A DNA stretch of 64,000 nt from Carnobacterium jeotgali MS3 (GTDB lineage Bacteria; Bacillota; Bacilli; Lactobacillales; Carnobacteriaceae): positions 124,001-188,000 of the forward strand of contig NZ_JQNF01000010.1 in assembly GCF_000745125.1 (NCBI RefSeq), in the 5' to 3' direction. Shown piece after piece: positions 44,179-54,123 of this stretch; positions within the stretch are counted from its first letter, which is position 1, and each line of letters opens with the position of its first letter. The notes below the pieces were generated by a model, which was given only the letters and a program-made list of their open reading frames with translations, was not told where the DNA came from and did not search any database. Both the position numbers and the translations under genes were made by a program.

Positions 44179-44400
44179 TAGTGTGGATGCTTCAATAAAT
44201 TCTTATGAACTAGCCGGATTTTCTTGTAAGAGCCCTGGTACCGTCTTAAGCCTAAAGATTTAAGATTTTTCAAGCCTCAAACACAGCCTAATCGCTAAAG
44301 CGTTAAAGCTGTGTCATTCTCATTGAATACCTCACCAGGCTATAAGCAATCCTATTCCTCCAGAATGTTAAGCAGGAACTAAATTCATTTATCCACACTA
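44179..44400 (-). repeat. Structured dispersed element, copy B
   Basis: This copy is on the minus strand with perfect 10-bp ends TAGTGTGGAT and ATCCACACTA. The closing stem pairs 44352-44358 with 44207-44213, then AGCCTGGT with ACCAGGGCT (one bulged G). The 34-nt hairpin (44281-44314) has stem ACACAGCTT/AGGCTGTGT, differing from copy A by a C-G to A-U double change. The next hairpin is TTGAGGCT/AGGCTTAA. It begins a few bases after the sbcC terminator. Confidence 0.85.
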
Positions 44401-44406
44401 AAAAGT

Positions 44407-44446
44407 TTAGAGCCAAAAGAAGCTGTGTAGCTTCTTTTGGCTCTAA
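44407..44446 (-). terminator. Terminator of sbcDC
   Basis: TTAGAGCCAAAAGAAGCT and its complement form an 18-bp stem with a 4-base loop. Copy B starts a few bases after it on the minus strand. Confidence 0.85.
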
Positions 44447-44494
44447 CTGTTATTTATATAAATCATCTCCATCAAAGGATCGTTGCTTCTCTTT

Positions 44495-47400
44495 TTACAT
44501 TTTAATCGCAGCTCGGCTACCTTCTGATGATTTTGTTACTTCAATATGGACCGGTATCCTTGTTTTTAATTCCTCAACATGAGAAATAATACCTACTAAT
44601 CGACCTCTTTGATTTAATTCAAACAATGTTTCAATAGCGCTATCTAATGACTCTGCATCTAACGTCCCAAAACCTTCATCAATAAATAATGTATCCACAC
44701 TAACTCCGCCACTGTGATTTTGAATAACATCACTCAATCCTAAAGCAAGTGCGAGAGAGGCTTTGAAACTTTCTCCGCCAGACAATGTCTTCACACTTCT
44801 TTTCATACCCGTGTAATTATCAAATACATCTAGATCTAAGCCTTTTGGACCTGCCCCTTTTGTTTTTTCTTTATTTCGAATAAGCACATACCGATCAATG
44901 GTCATTTGAGTAAATCGTGTATTGGCTGCTTCTATGATTTCTTCAAAATAAATACCCAGAACATAGCGTTCAAAAGAAATATAATCGGTTTCTTTTGAGC
45001 CATTAGCCATTTCTGACAATTCCTTGTACATTAAATATTCTTCTTGTTGTCCTTTTTTCGCATGATAGTTGAATTGAATTTGTGAAAGAATGGATTGGAC
45101 CGTTTTTTCCGTTCCAATTAACTCACGCAGTTGTTCTTTAAATGCAGTGCTTTCTAATTCTATTGCTTGATTCTTTGTTTGATAGGTTTCAATCGATTGG
45201 TCGGCTCCTTCTTTAGCAAGATTCCCTTTTTTCTCTAACATACTGGTTTGATTCGTCCACATTTTCTTATCAAAAGCTGCTATTTCATCGATCAACTGCA
45301 GCTTAGCTTCTTTTCCCACTAAATATTTTTCAAAGCTCTCATCTAATTGACTTGCGATTAGCTTCTGATTAAAGACTTCTTTCACCTCTCTCTCACGTTC
45401 ATTTAGTGTGCTCAATTGTTTTTCATAAGCTTTTGTACTTGTTTGGTACTGTGTTTGCGCTTTTTCTAATTTGACTTTCTTTTCTTGTGCATCGCTGTAT
45501 TCTTCTTCAATATGAGTAATTTCATTTGTTCTTTCACCAATTTCTACTTGGATAGCTGATAGGTCCGTTAGCGTTAAGTTTGTTTGCAACGTATCGATTT
45601 CTATCTTCAATTCACTAATGCGCGTTGAGTGGTGTTGAACAGCAGATGCAAGCTGTTGCATTTTCGTTTCTTTTTCACTTACTTGTCTGACTGTCTCACG
45701 TTTTTCTTTTTCTGCCTGCTCTTCTTTAGCAATCTTTTTTTGTAAAGTTTTTAGTTCTTCGGTCAATTCCTCTTGCTTCGTAGTTGTTTCAGATATCCGT
45801 TGTTCAATTTTGATTTGTTCATTCTGTAATGCAGTTGACTGAATGCCCAACGCTTTTTCACTTGATTGAATGGCTTCACTCAATCCTTGCAGTTCAATGG
45901 AAATTCGGTCAAATTGTTTACCAATTTCATTTTTATGTGCTTCTAGTTCTTCTAGGGCTTCTTTTGAAACTGTATCTTGAGCCAGTTTTGCAGGAGCAGG
46001 ATGATGGAGCGAACCGCAAACAGGACAGGCTTTTTCCTCTTCTAATTCACTAGCTAGTATCCCAGCAATATTTCGGTTATAGATTAGTCGTTGTTCTTGA
46101 TAATGGCTTTCTACTTGCTTAAATTTAGATTCTATTTCATGAAATTCTTTTTGTTTAGCAGCTCTTTTTGTTAAATAACCGCTGAACACTAGTAAAACTT
46201 CTTGCTGCCTTTTTGTTTCATGTTGGTCTTGTTGAAGTTTGCTTGTCTCACGTTGCTTTTCCATGATGCTGGTTTTAGCTTGTTGGATTTCTTGCAATGT
46301 GCGCTCTTGTTTCTCCAACTGTTCTTTACCAATAAAGACTTGATTTTCCAACTGTTTGATAGCTTGTTGTTTCGCATCATTTTCTTGCTCCAACTCACCA
46401 ATAGCTTTTTCTTTAGCAGTTTGTTCGCTGAGTTTTTTTTCTTGCTCTTTCAAGCTTAATAACGCTTCTCGCTTATTCGGCAATTCTTTGTAGGCAACTT
46501 GTAAACCGTGATACCTTTTTTCTGTTTCTAGTAAACACTCTGCTGTTTCAGTCAGCAGCTTTTGTTCTTTAGTTAGTTCCATTTCAATAGCTTGCTTTTC
46601 AGTAGCGATGCGTTCTACTTGTTGCTTGGCTTCAAAACATTCTTCAGCTTGTTTAGCTAACGCTAGTCCCAAACGTTTCGCCTCAATGAGTTCTGCATTG
46701 CTTCCCAAAATTTCTTTTTCTTCTTCAAGAATTTCTAAAGCTACTAGCAAATCAATCTTTCGCTGATTATTATGAGACAACGTGTCTAATGTTGCTAATT
46801 CTTTTTCAAGTAACTGAATCTTTGCTTTGTAACTTTCAACTAATCGAGTCAATTCTTCCATGATGGTTGGGATGTCATATAAAAGGATAGCTTCTCTGAG
46901 TATTTCATTGCTATTTTCAGGAATCATTCCGACAAATTGTTGCAAAGTACTTTCACTTTGATCCATTCCTTGTTTTAAATTACTGGCTTTGTCTTTTAAT
47001 AAGGATTGCAAGTCTTTGATCGTATCCGTTTGGAAAATATTCCGAAAAATCTTTTCTTTGTCGGCACTGTTGGATTCCAACATCTTTTTAAACTCACCTT
47101 GAGGCAACATAACAATTTGTTTAAATTGCTCATACGATAAAGAAAGCAATTCTTGAATTTCTTGATTGGCTTCACTAATTTTAGTCGTAACCGTTCCATT
47201 GTGATGAAATTCAACCTCTGAGGACCATTTTTTTAATTTCCCATTTTTTCCGGGTCCAATTTGAACGGGACTTCTTTTTATGAAATAATTTCTGCCCGCT
47301 ATTTCAAACTCTAGCTCGACAAAACACAACACCTCATCTGAAGCAAATTGCGATTTAAAGGAATCTTTCCCCCGACTTGTACCACTGGCATCATCGTATA

Positions 47401-47554
47401 AAGCATAGGCAATCGCATCAAAGATTGTGGTCTTTCCTGCTCCCGTGGGTCCACTCACAAGAAAAAGGGTTTGTTGCTGAAATTGAGTAAAATCAATCAC
47501 GACTTTTTCTTTGTAAGGGCCAAAAGCATTCATCACTAATTTTAAAGGTCTCAT
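44495..47554 (-). CDS. sbcC: Exonuclease subunit SbcC
   Basis: A 1019-residue SMC-like ATPase that with SbcD cleaves DNA hairpins and processes ends. Walker A GPTGAGKTT is near residue 36; long coiled coils flank a zinc hook ACPVCGSLHHP near the middle; the C-terminal lobe has TLSGGESFKASLALALGLSD and Walker B LFIDEGFGTLD. The ATG at 47554 with GAGGCGA is chosen; upstream ATGs lack a site. It starts one base after sbcD ends. The coiled coils are Glu/Lys/Gln-rich as usual. Confidence 0.96.
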   Translation of the reverse strand: MRPLKLVMNAFGPYKEKVVIDFTQFQQQTLFLVSGPTGAGKTTIFDAIAYALYDDASGTSRGKDSFKSQFASDEVLCFVELEFEIAGRNYFIKRSPVQIGPGKNGKLKKWSSEVEFHHNGTVTTKISEANQEIQELLSLSYEQFKQIVMLPQGEFKKMLESNSADKEKIFRNIFQTDTIKDLQSLLKDKASNLKQGMDQSESTLQQFVGMIPENSNEILREAILLYDIPTIMEELTRLVESYKAKIQLLEKELATLDTLSHNNQRKIDLLVALEILEEEKEILGSNAELIEAKRLGLALAKQAEECFEAKQQVERIATEKQAIEMELTKEQKLLTETAECLLETEKRYHGLQVAYKELPNKREALLSLKEQEKKLSEQTAKEKAIGELEQENDAKQQAIKQLENQVFIGKEQLEKQERTLQEIQQAKTSIMEKQRETSKLQQDQHETKRQQEVLLVFSGYLTKRAAKQKEFHEIESKFKQVESHYQEQRLIYNRNIAGILASELEEEKACPVCGSLHHPAPAKLAQDTVSKEALEELEAHKNEIGKQFDRISIELQGLSEAIQSSEKALGIQSTALQNEQIKIEQRISETTTKQEELTEELKTLQKKIAKEEQAEKEKRETVRQVSEKETKMQQLASAVQHHSTRISELKIEIDTLQTNLTLTDLSAIQVEIGERTNEITHIEEEYSDAQEKKVKLEKAQTQYQTSTKAYEKQLSTLNEREREVKEVFNQKLIASQLDESFEKYLVGKEAKLQLIDEIAAFDKKMWTNQTSMLEKKGNLAKEGADQSIETYQTKNQAIELESTAFKEQLRELIGTEKTVQSILSQIQFNYHAKKGQQEEYLMYKELSEMANGSKETDYISFERYVLGIYFEEIIEAANTRFTQMTIDRYVLIRNKEKTKGAGPKGLDLDVFDNYTGMKRSVKTLSGGESFKASLALALGLSDVIQNHSGGVSVDTLFIDEGFGTLDAESLDSAIETLFELNQRGRLVGIISHVEELKTRIPVHIEVTKSSEGSRAAIKM

Positions 47555-47555
47555 C

Positions 47556-48686
47556 TTATTCGCCTCTTTCCATTTGATGCAACAGACTGTCAATAATCTC
47601 TTTTCGTTCAGTCGTCAATTCTTTTTCTTTGTAATGAGCGTAAAAGTCCGCAAAAATATCTTGGATTGATAATTTTTTCAATTGTTCTTGATGCATAGCT
47701 GAAGAACTTTCTTCGCGTTCTTTCTTAGCCGTATACTCCAGACCCATGGCATTTGGATAACGACGACGCAATTGATTCATTGCATCCATAACAAAATTTT
47801 CGTCTAGTAGTTCAAAAAAGACATAGTCATCAGATTTCTGTTCCATTATGTTGTCAAACAACCCTTTTATGACTCTCATATCTCTTTTAGGCTGGATATA
47901 AATGGGTTCTATTTCAACATGATTTTTTTCTAACGTCACTAAAGATAGTTGTTTTTTATGGACAGCTTCTGATTTTGAATATTTCATTATCGACCCACTG
48001 TAACGTATCCGGTCGTGTTTTACTTTTTGAGCTTTATGCAAATGTCCCAATGCAACATAATCAAATGCCTCAAATAATTCAACACTAACATATTCGGCTG
48101 TTCCAATACTAAGCGGCCTTTCTGAGTCGGTTGTTTCAGAAGTATCATTGCTCAAATTAATGACGTATCCATGTGCAATTAAAACATTGATTTCTGTTGG
48201 ATCCATTTCTTTTTTTATGGCTTCAATCTGCACTCTAGCAGCATCTTCTAAACTTTTAATGGACTCATCTTGTAGCAGTTCCCGAATATAGGCATAGTCT
48301 GCGAAAGGCATTAAATAAAAATTGACTCCTTTAATGGTTACTTTTCGTGTCTTTTCTTTTACGGTTCCTTCAATGTATAACTGATTGGTCGCTAATAAAT
48401 CCGCCCCATATTCTACCCGTTCATTGCTATCATGGTTACCTGCTATCACCAATACGGGGACGTTAACTTCTTGAACCAGTCTTGTCAATACCTTATTGGC
48501 TAAGGCAACAGCCTCTTTTGACGGCATGGCCCGGTCATATAAATCTCCAGCCATAATCACAGCATCTACTTTTACTGTTTTTAATTTTTCTATGAGTTGA
48601 TCAAGAAAATAGTCTTGGTCTTCTAACATCGACAGTTCATTGACAATTTTCCCAATGTGCCAGTCTGCTGTATGTAATAATCGCAT
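47556..48686 (-). CDS. sbcD: Exonuclease subunit SbcD
   Basis: A 376-residue Mre11-type metallophosphoesterase. Metal-binding motifs are HTADWHIGK (residues 5-13), GDLYDRA, IAGNHDS and GHLHKAQ, each with the His/Asp ligands. It forms the nuclease with SbcC, whose gene follows one base later. It is preceded by a roughly 175-base gap with no other feature. Confidence 0.96.
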   Translation of the reverse strand: MRLLHTADWHIGKIVNELSMLEDQDYFLDQLIEKLKTVKVDAVIMAGDLYDRAMPSKEAVALANKVLTRLVQEVNVPVLVIAGNHDSNERVEYGADLLATNQLYIEGTVKEKTRKVTIKGVNFYLMPFADYAYIRELLQDESIKSLEDAARVQIEAIKKEMDPTEINVLIAHGYVINLSNDTSETTDSERPLSIGTAEYVSVELFEAFDYVALGHLHKAQKVKHDRIRYSGSIMKYSKSEAVHKKQLSLVTLEKNHVEIEPIYIQPKRDMRVIKGLFDNIMEQKSDDYVFFELLDENFVMDAMNQLRRRYPNAMGLEYTAKKEREESSSAMHQEQLKKLSIQDIFADFYAHYKEKELTTERKEIIDSLLHQMERGE

Positions 48687-48863
48687 AAGTACTCTCCTTT
48701 ATAATCCTCTATTGCTTCTAGTATACTACGAATAATTCGTTGAAAACACCAACTGTTGAAACTAAAACCAACTCTCTTTTTAATTGTTTTATTTGCTAGC
48801 TAAAAAAACATTCCAACTTATGCTATGCTTGTATTAATCAATTGATAGGAATGAGGTAAGATC

Positions 48864-49301
48864 ATGCAAACAAATTTTGACTTATACGAACATCAAGCTC
48901 AATACTATGAAACAGACCAGATGGGAATCATCCACCATTCAAATTATATTCGGTGGTTTGAAGAAGCCAGAACCAATTTATTGGATCAATTGGGTTTTGG
49001 TTATGATCAAATGGAAAAACTGGGGATTATCATTCCTGTTTTAGCAATCACGTGTACGTATAAATCGATGGTTTACTACAATGACCGTGTCTTCATTATT
49101 CCTAAGATTGAAGAGTTTAACGGTATTCGTTTGACTATTTCCTATAGGATAATAGATAAAGCTACCGGTGTATTGCGAACTACTGGGGAAAGTAAACATT
49201 GCTTCTTAGATAAAACTAATCGTCCTATTTCATTGAAAAAAGAACAGACAAAAATGTATGATTTATTCAACGATTATTGGGGAATCGATTTATCAAAATA
49301 A
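48864..49301 (+). CDS. Acyl-CoA thioesterase, hot-dog 4HBT/YbgC-like
   Basis: A 145-residue single hot-dog protein. The catalytic segment YYETDQMGIIHHSNYIRWFEEART has the Asp and His of the 4HBT family. It hydrolyses acyl-CoA or a related thioester; the chain type is unknown. GAGG precedes the ATG. It is monocistronic and faces the folate operon across a shared terminator. Confidence 0.88.
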   Translation: MQTNFDLYEHQAQYYETDQMGIIHHSNYIRWFEEARTNLLDQLGFGYDQMEKLGIIIPVLAITCTYKSMVYYNDRVFIIPKIEEFNGIRLTISYRIIDKATGVLRTTGESKHCFLDKTNRPISLKKEQTKMYDLFNDYWGIDLSK

Positions 49302-49317
49302 GTTTCAGCAATTAGTA

Positions 49318-49357
49318 AAAACCAAAAAGACAAAGTAAGCTGTCTTTTTGGTTTATT
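49318..49357. terminator. Bidirectional terminator between the thioesterase gene and the folate operon
   Basis: AAACCAAAAAGACA pairs with TGTCTTTTTGGTTT around AAGTAAGC. Confidence 0.92.
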
Positions 49358-49362
49358 TTTTA

Positions 49363-49926
49363 TCAGTCAGTTATTTCAGTAATTAGTTTTTGAACAGGTA
49401 TGTCAAACGACTCAATTGGAAATCCAGCGGTTAGTTGTTTCGAATAAATAAGAGCAGCTGTGTGGTTAGGAAAGTCGGTTAAAAAGCGATCATAATACCC
49501 TCCACCAAACCCGATTCGAAAACCTTTCGTATCAAAAACCAACCCGGGTACCAATACTAAATCAATTTCTGTTTTACTCACTTCTTTTGTCTCTTGAGTT
49601 TTAGGTTCGATGAGGTTATAGAAGCCTTTTTCTAGTTGTTCTAAACTAGTGAAATCATAAAATATCATTGCCTTAGTTTGTGGAACACACTTTGGTGCAC
49701 AAACAATTTTTCCTTCTTGCCATGCTCGTTCAATAACACCTAACGTATTCCATTCAAATCCTTGAGAAAGTGTGACCCCAACACGCTTGGCTGCTTTCCA
49801 CTCCTCGGATTTAAATAAGTTTTCTTCTAACTTTTTTTCAATAGCCACTTTTTCTTCCGAAGAAATATTTTTCAAGAAAGAAATCATCTTCTGACGCAAA
49901 AAAGGTTTAGTCATTTCTTCTGTCAT
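49363..49926 (-). CDS. 5-formyltetrahydrofolate cyclo-ligase
   Basis: A 187-residue MTHFS that converts 5-formyl-THF to 5,10-methenyl-THF with ATP. The hallmark RIGFGGGYYDRFL is near residue 138, with GLVFDTKGFR before it. It is last in a run fhs, cyclodeaminase-like, MTHFS on the minus strand, all acting on one-carbon folates. AAGGA precedes the ATG. Confidence 0.93.
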   Translation of the reverse strand: MTEEMTKPFLRQKMISFLKNISSEEKVAIEKKLEENLFKSEEWKAAKRVGVTLSQGFEWNTLGVIERAWQEGKIVCAPKCVPQTKAMIFYDFTSLEQLEKGFYNLIEPKTQETKEVSKTEIDLVLVPGLVFDTKGFRIGFGGGYYDRFLTDFPNHTAALIYSKQLTAGFPIESFDIPVQKLITEITD

Positions 49927-49957
49927 TGGTTGTCCTTCTTTTCCCAGTCTTAAAGCT

Positions 49958-50593
49958 TTATTGGCTTGATGATTTGTATAGCAGACTGATTTTTTGATAA
50001 ACGTTCGTTGCGAGAATTGTCCCTTTTTCTAGCAACAGATCAGCTTTTAGGTTTAAAGCTTCTTTTTTTTGCCTATTTTTCATCGAAGCTGTATTGATGT
50101 AAACACTCAAACTAGCACCTTCTAAAGCAGCTTTACAAAAAACAATGCCCGTTCCCGCATCCGCAATCAACATTTTATTGCCTATTTTTGACATCTGTTC
50201 CAGCAGTTCAATTGCTCTTAAGGCCTTTTCCATTATTTCAATTGGGACAACTGAAGCGCCTACTAAAGCTTCTTCTATGACTTTTTCTTTGTAGTTTATT
50301 TCAGCTGGTGTTGATTTAGGCAGCTTATACGCTTGTGCTAAAGGATAAAAAGCATCTGCGTCTTTTTGAATTAACCCTTCCAAGCACCATTTTATTTGTT
50401 CTAGCTCTTCAACAATCGTCTCAACTTCCGATTCAACCGCTTGATATTTTTTCTTTCCCAGTGTGAAATTTCCAACCATACTACCTAAAGAGGAGCCTAA
50501 TGCAGCCACTAATGCTGCGGCACCACCTGCTCCAGGAGTAGATTGTTTTGCGGATAAATCTGTTAAAAACTGCTCAATGGTTTGTTCTTTCAT
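49958..50593 (-). CDS. fchA: Cyclodeaminase/cyclohydrolase family protein (FchA-like)
   Basis: A 211-residue all-helical protein of the formiminotransferase-cyclodeaminase fold. The start STPGAGGAAALVAALGSSLGSMVGNFTLGKKK is diagnostic. In clostridia and other Firmicutes FchA is a methenyl-THF cyclohydrolase, which fits a gene directly after formate-THF ligase. It begins 34 bases after fhs. Cyclodeaminase activity is the alternative, but no formiminotransferase is seen. Confidence 0.88.
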   Translation of the reverse strand: MKEQTIEQFLTDLSAKQSTPGAGGAAALVAALGSSLGSMVGNFTLGKKKYQAVESEVETIVEELEQIKWCLEGLIQKDADAFYPLAQAYKLPKSTPAEINYKEKVIEEALVGASVVPIEIMEKALRAIELLEQMSKIGNKMLIADAGTGIVFCKAALEGASLSVYINTASMKNRQKKEALNLKADLLLEKGTILATNVYQKISLLYKSSSQ

Positions 50594-50627
50594 TGTCTTA
50601 ACCTTCTTTCTTTAATCTATAAAGAAA

Positions 50628-52304
50628 TTAAAATAATCCAATAACTCTTCCATCAGCCAGAACATCAATAGATTCGGCTGATGGTACTTTAGGTAACCCT
50701 GGCATCGTCATGATATCTCCAGTTAAAACTACAATAAACCCTGCCCCAGCTGATACTTTTACTTTTTTTATTGTAACGGTAAAATCTTCTGGACGGCCTA
50801 ATTTATTTTTATCATCTGAAAACGAATATTGCGTTTTCGCCATACAGATAGGCATATTCCCAAATCCAAGCGCTTCTAAATTGGCGATTTCTTTTTTCAC
50901 TCCAGGTGCTAATACGATTCCTTCGCCACCATACACTTTTTGTACAACTTTAGTCATTTTATCCACTAATGAATCCTCTAATTCATACGCGTAAGTTAAC
51001 GTGCTCTCTTGATCTGCTAGCTCGACAACTGCTCTAGCTAAATCTTGTCCGCCATTCCCGCCATTTTCCCAGACATCTGATAAAACGACCCGAACACCCA
51101 TCGCTAGGCACTTTTCTTCTACTAAAGCTAATTCTTCAGCCGTATCTGTGGGGAACTTATTAATGGCTACAACAGTTGGCATTCCAAATACCGTTTGCAT
51201 ATTTTCAATATGCTTTATTAAGTTAGGCAACCCTTCTTCAAGAGCTAAAAGGTTCTCTTTCTTCAGTTCTTTTTTAGCCATCCCACCATGCATTTTCAAT
51301 GCTCTAATTGTTGCGACAACAACGACTGCTGAGGGTTCCAATCCCGATAACCGGCATTTGATATCCATAAATTTTTCTGCCCCTAAGTCGGCACCAAAGC
51401 CGGCTTCAGTTACAACGTAGTCCGCGTATTTCAAAGCTAATTTAGTTGCTTTAATGCTATTGCAACCATGTGCTATGTTAGCAAATGGACCGCCATGAAT
51501 AAAAGCAGGAGTATGTTCCAAAGTCTGAACTAAATTTGGTTTCAACGCATCTTTCAATAAGGCTGCCATCGCCCCATGTGCCTTTAAGTCTCCGGCTGTA
51601 ACGGGTTGCCCAGCAACGGTGTACCCTACAATAATTTTTTTCAACTTCTCTTTCATTTCATCCATATTCATAGACAAACATAAGATAGCCATAATTTCAG
51701 AAGCTACGGTAATATCAAATCCATCTTCGCGTGGAACACCATTTGTTTTGCCGTTTAAACCATCAACAATATAACGCAATTGACGATCATTCATGTCTAC
51801 TACTCGCTTCCACGTAATGTTTCGTGTATCAATAGTTAAAGTATTTCCGTGATGAATATGATTATCTAACATAGCAGCTAACAAATTGTTTGCTGCACTA
51901 ATCGCATGGAAATCACCTGTAAAATGCAGATTTAAGTCTTCCATCGGTACTACTTGAGCATATCCACCACCAGCTGCACCACCTTTCATACCAAATACTG
52001 GCCCTAATGAAGGTTCTCTTAAAGCAATGGCTGCTTTCTTACCTATTTTTTGAAGTCCATCTCCCAATCCCGCTACCGTAGTTGTTTTGCCTTCTCCAGC
52101 AGGTGTAGGCGTGATGGCCGTTACAAGAATCAATTTCCCGTCTTTTCTAGTATCCAAATCTGTAATTTCTGTTTCATTGATTTTAGCTTTGTATTTACCA
52201 TATTGTTCAATAGCCTCATCATTAATGCCTAACTTTTTAGCTATCGCTACTATTGGTTCCATTTCAGCTTCTTGTGCAATCATGACATCTGTTTTATAGT
52301 CCAA
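50628..52304 (-). CDS. fhs: Formate-tetrahydrofolate ligase
   Basis: A 558-residue ligase making 10-formyl-THF from formate, THF and ATP. The P-loop segment [20 protein letters not shown] is near residue 65; [22 protein letters not shown] and the folate-site stretches match the family. The start is TTG at 52304 with GGAGGG about 6 bases upstream; the next ATG (MIAQEAEM) is the alternative. It is first of the one-carbon operon. Confidence 0.95.
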   Translation of the reverse strand: MDYKTDVMIAQEAEMEPIVAIAKKLGINDEAIEQYGKYKAKINETEITDLDTRKDGKLILVTAITPTPAGEGKTTTVAGLGDGLQKIGKKAAIALREPSLGPVFGMKGGAAGGGYAQVVPMEDLNLHFTGDFHAISAANNLLAAMLDNHIHHGNTLTIDTRNITWKRVVDMNDRQLRYIVDGLNGKTNGVPREDGFDITVASEIMAILCLSMNMDEMKEKLKKIIVGYTVAGQPVTAGDLKAHGAMAALLKDALKPNLVQTLEHTPAFIHGGPFANIAHGCNSIKATKLALKYADYVVTEAGFGADLGAEKFMDIKCRLSGLEPSAVVVVATIRALKMHGGMAKKELKKENLLALEEGLPNLIKHIENMQTVFGMPTVVAINKFPTDTAEELALVEEKCLAMGVRVVLSDVWENGGNGGQDLARAVVELADQESTLTYAYELEDSLVDKMTKVVQKVYGGEGIVLAPGVKKEIANLEALGFGNMPICMAKTQYSFSDDKNKLGRPEDFTVTIKKVKVSAGAGFIVVLTGDIMTMPGLPKVPSAESIDVLADGRVIGLF

Positions 52305-52417
52305 TTATATCCCTCCACTTTGTTTCAACTCAAATAATACTTACCCTTATATTACCATTTTTCTCGGTTGATTTTGTAGATTTATTCAAGTTGTTATTGA
52401 ACATCCTTTTTTCTATA

Positions 52418-52464
52418 AAAAAGAGACGTTTTGCTTAAAAATAAGCTTAAACGCCTCTTCTTTA
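52418..52464 (-). terminator. Terminator of the dicarboxylate symporter gene
   Basis: AAGAGGCGTTTAAGCTT and AAGCAAAACGTCTCTT form a stem, with a T run on the minus strand. Confidence 0.85.
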
Positions 52465-52471
52465 CTTGCTT

Positions 52472-53671
52472 TTAATTTGTCTTTTTCAGAATATGTTTGT
52501 GGTAAATTTTATCCATTATAACTGCAATAGCGTTGTCGCCTGAAACATTTGCAGCTGTACCAAAACTATCTTGTGTCAAATAAAGTGTGATTAAAAGATT
52601 TCCCAGTACACCAGTCGGATCGATGCCAACCATCGTCATAAAAGGTAAAGCACTCATAATTCCCCCACCTGGTGCACCTGGTGCAGCCACCATTGCTACA
52701 CCCAACATAGCAATAAAACCGGCCATCATTCCAAAGTGTACGGGCATATTGTACATCAACAATACTGCTGTCACGCATGAAACGACTGTCACAATACTTC
52801 CCAACAAATGGATGGTCGCACATAAAGGGATAATAAATTCACGAATTTGAGTGGATACCCCATTCTTTTTAGCAATCTCTAAGTTAACAGGGATAGTAGC
52901 CGCAGAGGATTGCGTTCCAACAGCCGTTACATAGCCTGGAATTTGATTTTTGATTAATGTGAACGGATTTTTCTTTGTATAGATTCCTGCAATAATAAAA
53001 AAGAGGGAAACAAGAATAAGCTGCACACTAATCACAACAATAAATACTTTCCAAAAAATTGCAAGTATTGAAAAAACACTTCCTGTATAACTCAAGTTGA
53101 CAAAATTACCAAATATAAAAATAGGCAATCCTGGAATTATCAGTGAATTAAGTAATTTAGTAATGATTAGACTAAATTCACTAAAAAAGTTGTACATTGT
53201 TTCTCCTTTACCTTGACCTTTTAGCCAAGAAATACAAATGCCAAACATAAAAGAAAAAACAATAGCAGAAGTAACATCCATTAGGGGTTCTAAAGGAATT
53301 AAAAATAACGGTTCAAGACTTGCCTGCTCACCAATAACGGCTTTGCTTAAACTAGCATCTATAAACAAAGGAAATATATTAAACGCAACAACGTAAGCAA
53401 TAACTCCAGCAATCAATGTTGACGAATAGGACATCAATGTGGTGATTCCCAGTAGCTTTCCAGCTCCTTGTGTCAAATCGGCAATCCCGATCACTACGAA
53501 TCCAACAATCATTAATGGAATAATAAAACTTAGCAAACTGCTAAATAGAGCGGAAATCGTAACGGGTATCTCAATAATAAAATCTGGTAAAAAAGTCAAC
53601 TGACCAAAAATAATACCTAAAACAATTGCTATTAGTAATTTGGTTACTAATCCTAATTTAATTTTTTTCAT
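52472..53671 (-). CDS. Dicarboxylate/amino acid:cation symporter (DAACS)
   Basis: A 399-residue GltP/DctA-like carrier with about eight helices and two re-entrant loops. The first loop carries GTQSSAATIPVNLE and the second GAPGGGIMSALPFM, followed by TQDSFGTAANVSGDNAIAVIMDK near the C-terminus. It imports Glu, Asp or C4-dicarboxylates, or serine/threonine. It is monocistronic. In the 452-base region upstream (53672-54123) I find an A/T hairpin AACCATTTTTT/AAAAAAGTGGTT at about 53756-53787, repeat copy C and one terminator. Confidence 0.92.
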   Translation of the reverse strand: MKKIKLGLVTKLLIAIVLGIIFGQLTFLPDFIIEIPVTISALFSSLLSFIIPLMIVGFVVIGIADLTQGAGKLLGITTLMSYSSTLIAGVIAYVVAFNIFPLFIDASLSKAVIGEQASLEPLFLIPLEPLMDVTSAIVFSFMFGICISWLKGQGKGETMYNFFSEFSLIITKLLNSLIIPGLPIFIFGNFVNLSYTGSVFSILAIFWKVFIVVISVQLILVSLFFIIAGIYTKKNPFTLIKNQIPGYVTAVGTQSSAATIPVNLEIAKKNGVSTQIREFIIPLCATIHLLGSIVTVVSCVTAVLLMYNMPVHFGMMAGFIAMLGVAMVAAPGAPGGGIMSALPFMTMVGIDPTGVLGNLLITLYLTQDSFGTAANVSGDNAIAVIMDKIYHKHILKKTN

Positions 53672-53829
53672 TTTTTCTCACTCCTTATATATAAAGAAAA
53701 ATCTATCTTTTTAATAAATTCTTCCTTAACTATCCTAACACACTTTTTTATTTCTAACCATTTTTTAATCAAAAAAAAAAGTGGTTAGTTGATTTGAAAA
53801 TTATTCAACAAAAAAAAGGTCTGTAACTA

Positions 53830-54031
53830 TTGGTGTTGATAAATGCATTGAAATAATTAGCTGGAATTTCTGGAGGAATAGGGTTGCTTGTAGCCGTGTA
53901 AAGGATTCAATGCGAATTACCGAGCGTTGACGCTTCAGCGATTACGTTTGGTTTGAAGCTTAAAAGTTTTAAGATTATGGTCTTTAAGCTTAAAATGCTC
54001 CCATGGCTTCACAAGTTACCCCGTCTATTCC
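53830..54031 (+). repeat. Structured dispersed element, copy C
   Basis: The left end is TTGGTGTTGATAAATG; the right terminal repeat is absent and the copy stops at TCTATTCC, next to the hrt-like operon terminator. The core is the most divergent, but pairing is kept: GGAATAG (53875) with CTATTCC (54025), AGCCGTG (53892) with CATGGCT (54002), ACCGAGCGT (53919) with ACGTTTGGT (53944), and TTGAAGCTT (53953) with AAGCTTAA (53986), where the G.G mismatch of A and B becomes a G-C pair. Confidence 0.82.
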
Positions 54032-54033
54032 AC

Positions 54034-54085
54034 AAAAAAAAATAGCTGGCACAGATTCGGAACAATCCCGAACATCTGCCAGCTA
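54034..54085 (-). terminator. Terminator of the HrtBA-like operon
   Basis: TAGCTGGCA, CAGAT and CGGG-type arms form a long stem over 54043-54085, with nine T on the minus strand. Confidence 0.9.
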
Positions 54086-54123
54086 ATTCATTATTGATAC
54101 TCTCTTTATTAGTATTGATTTAT

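Noticed and set aside
44600..44720. TCCACACTA near 44697 as an element end
   Set aside because: It is inside the conserved sbcC coding sequence (codons of the ATPase lobe), with no other element features around it.
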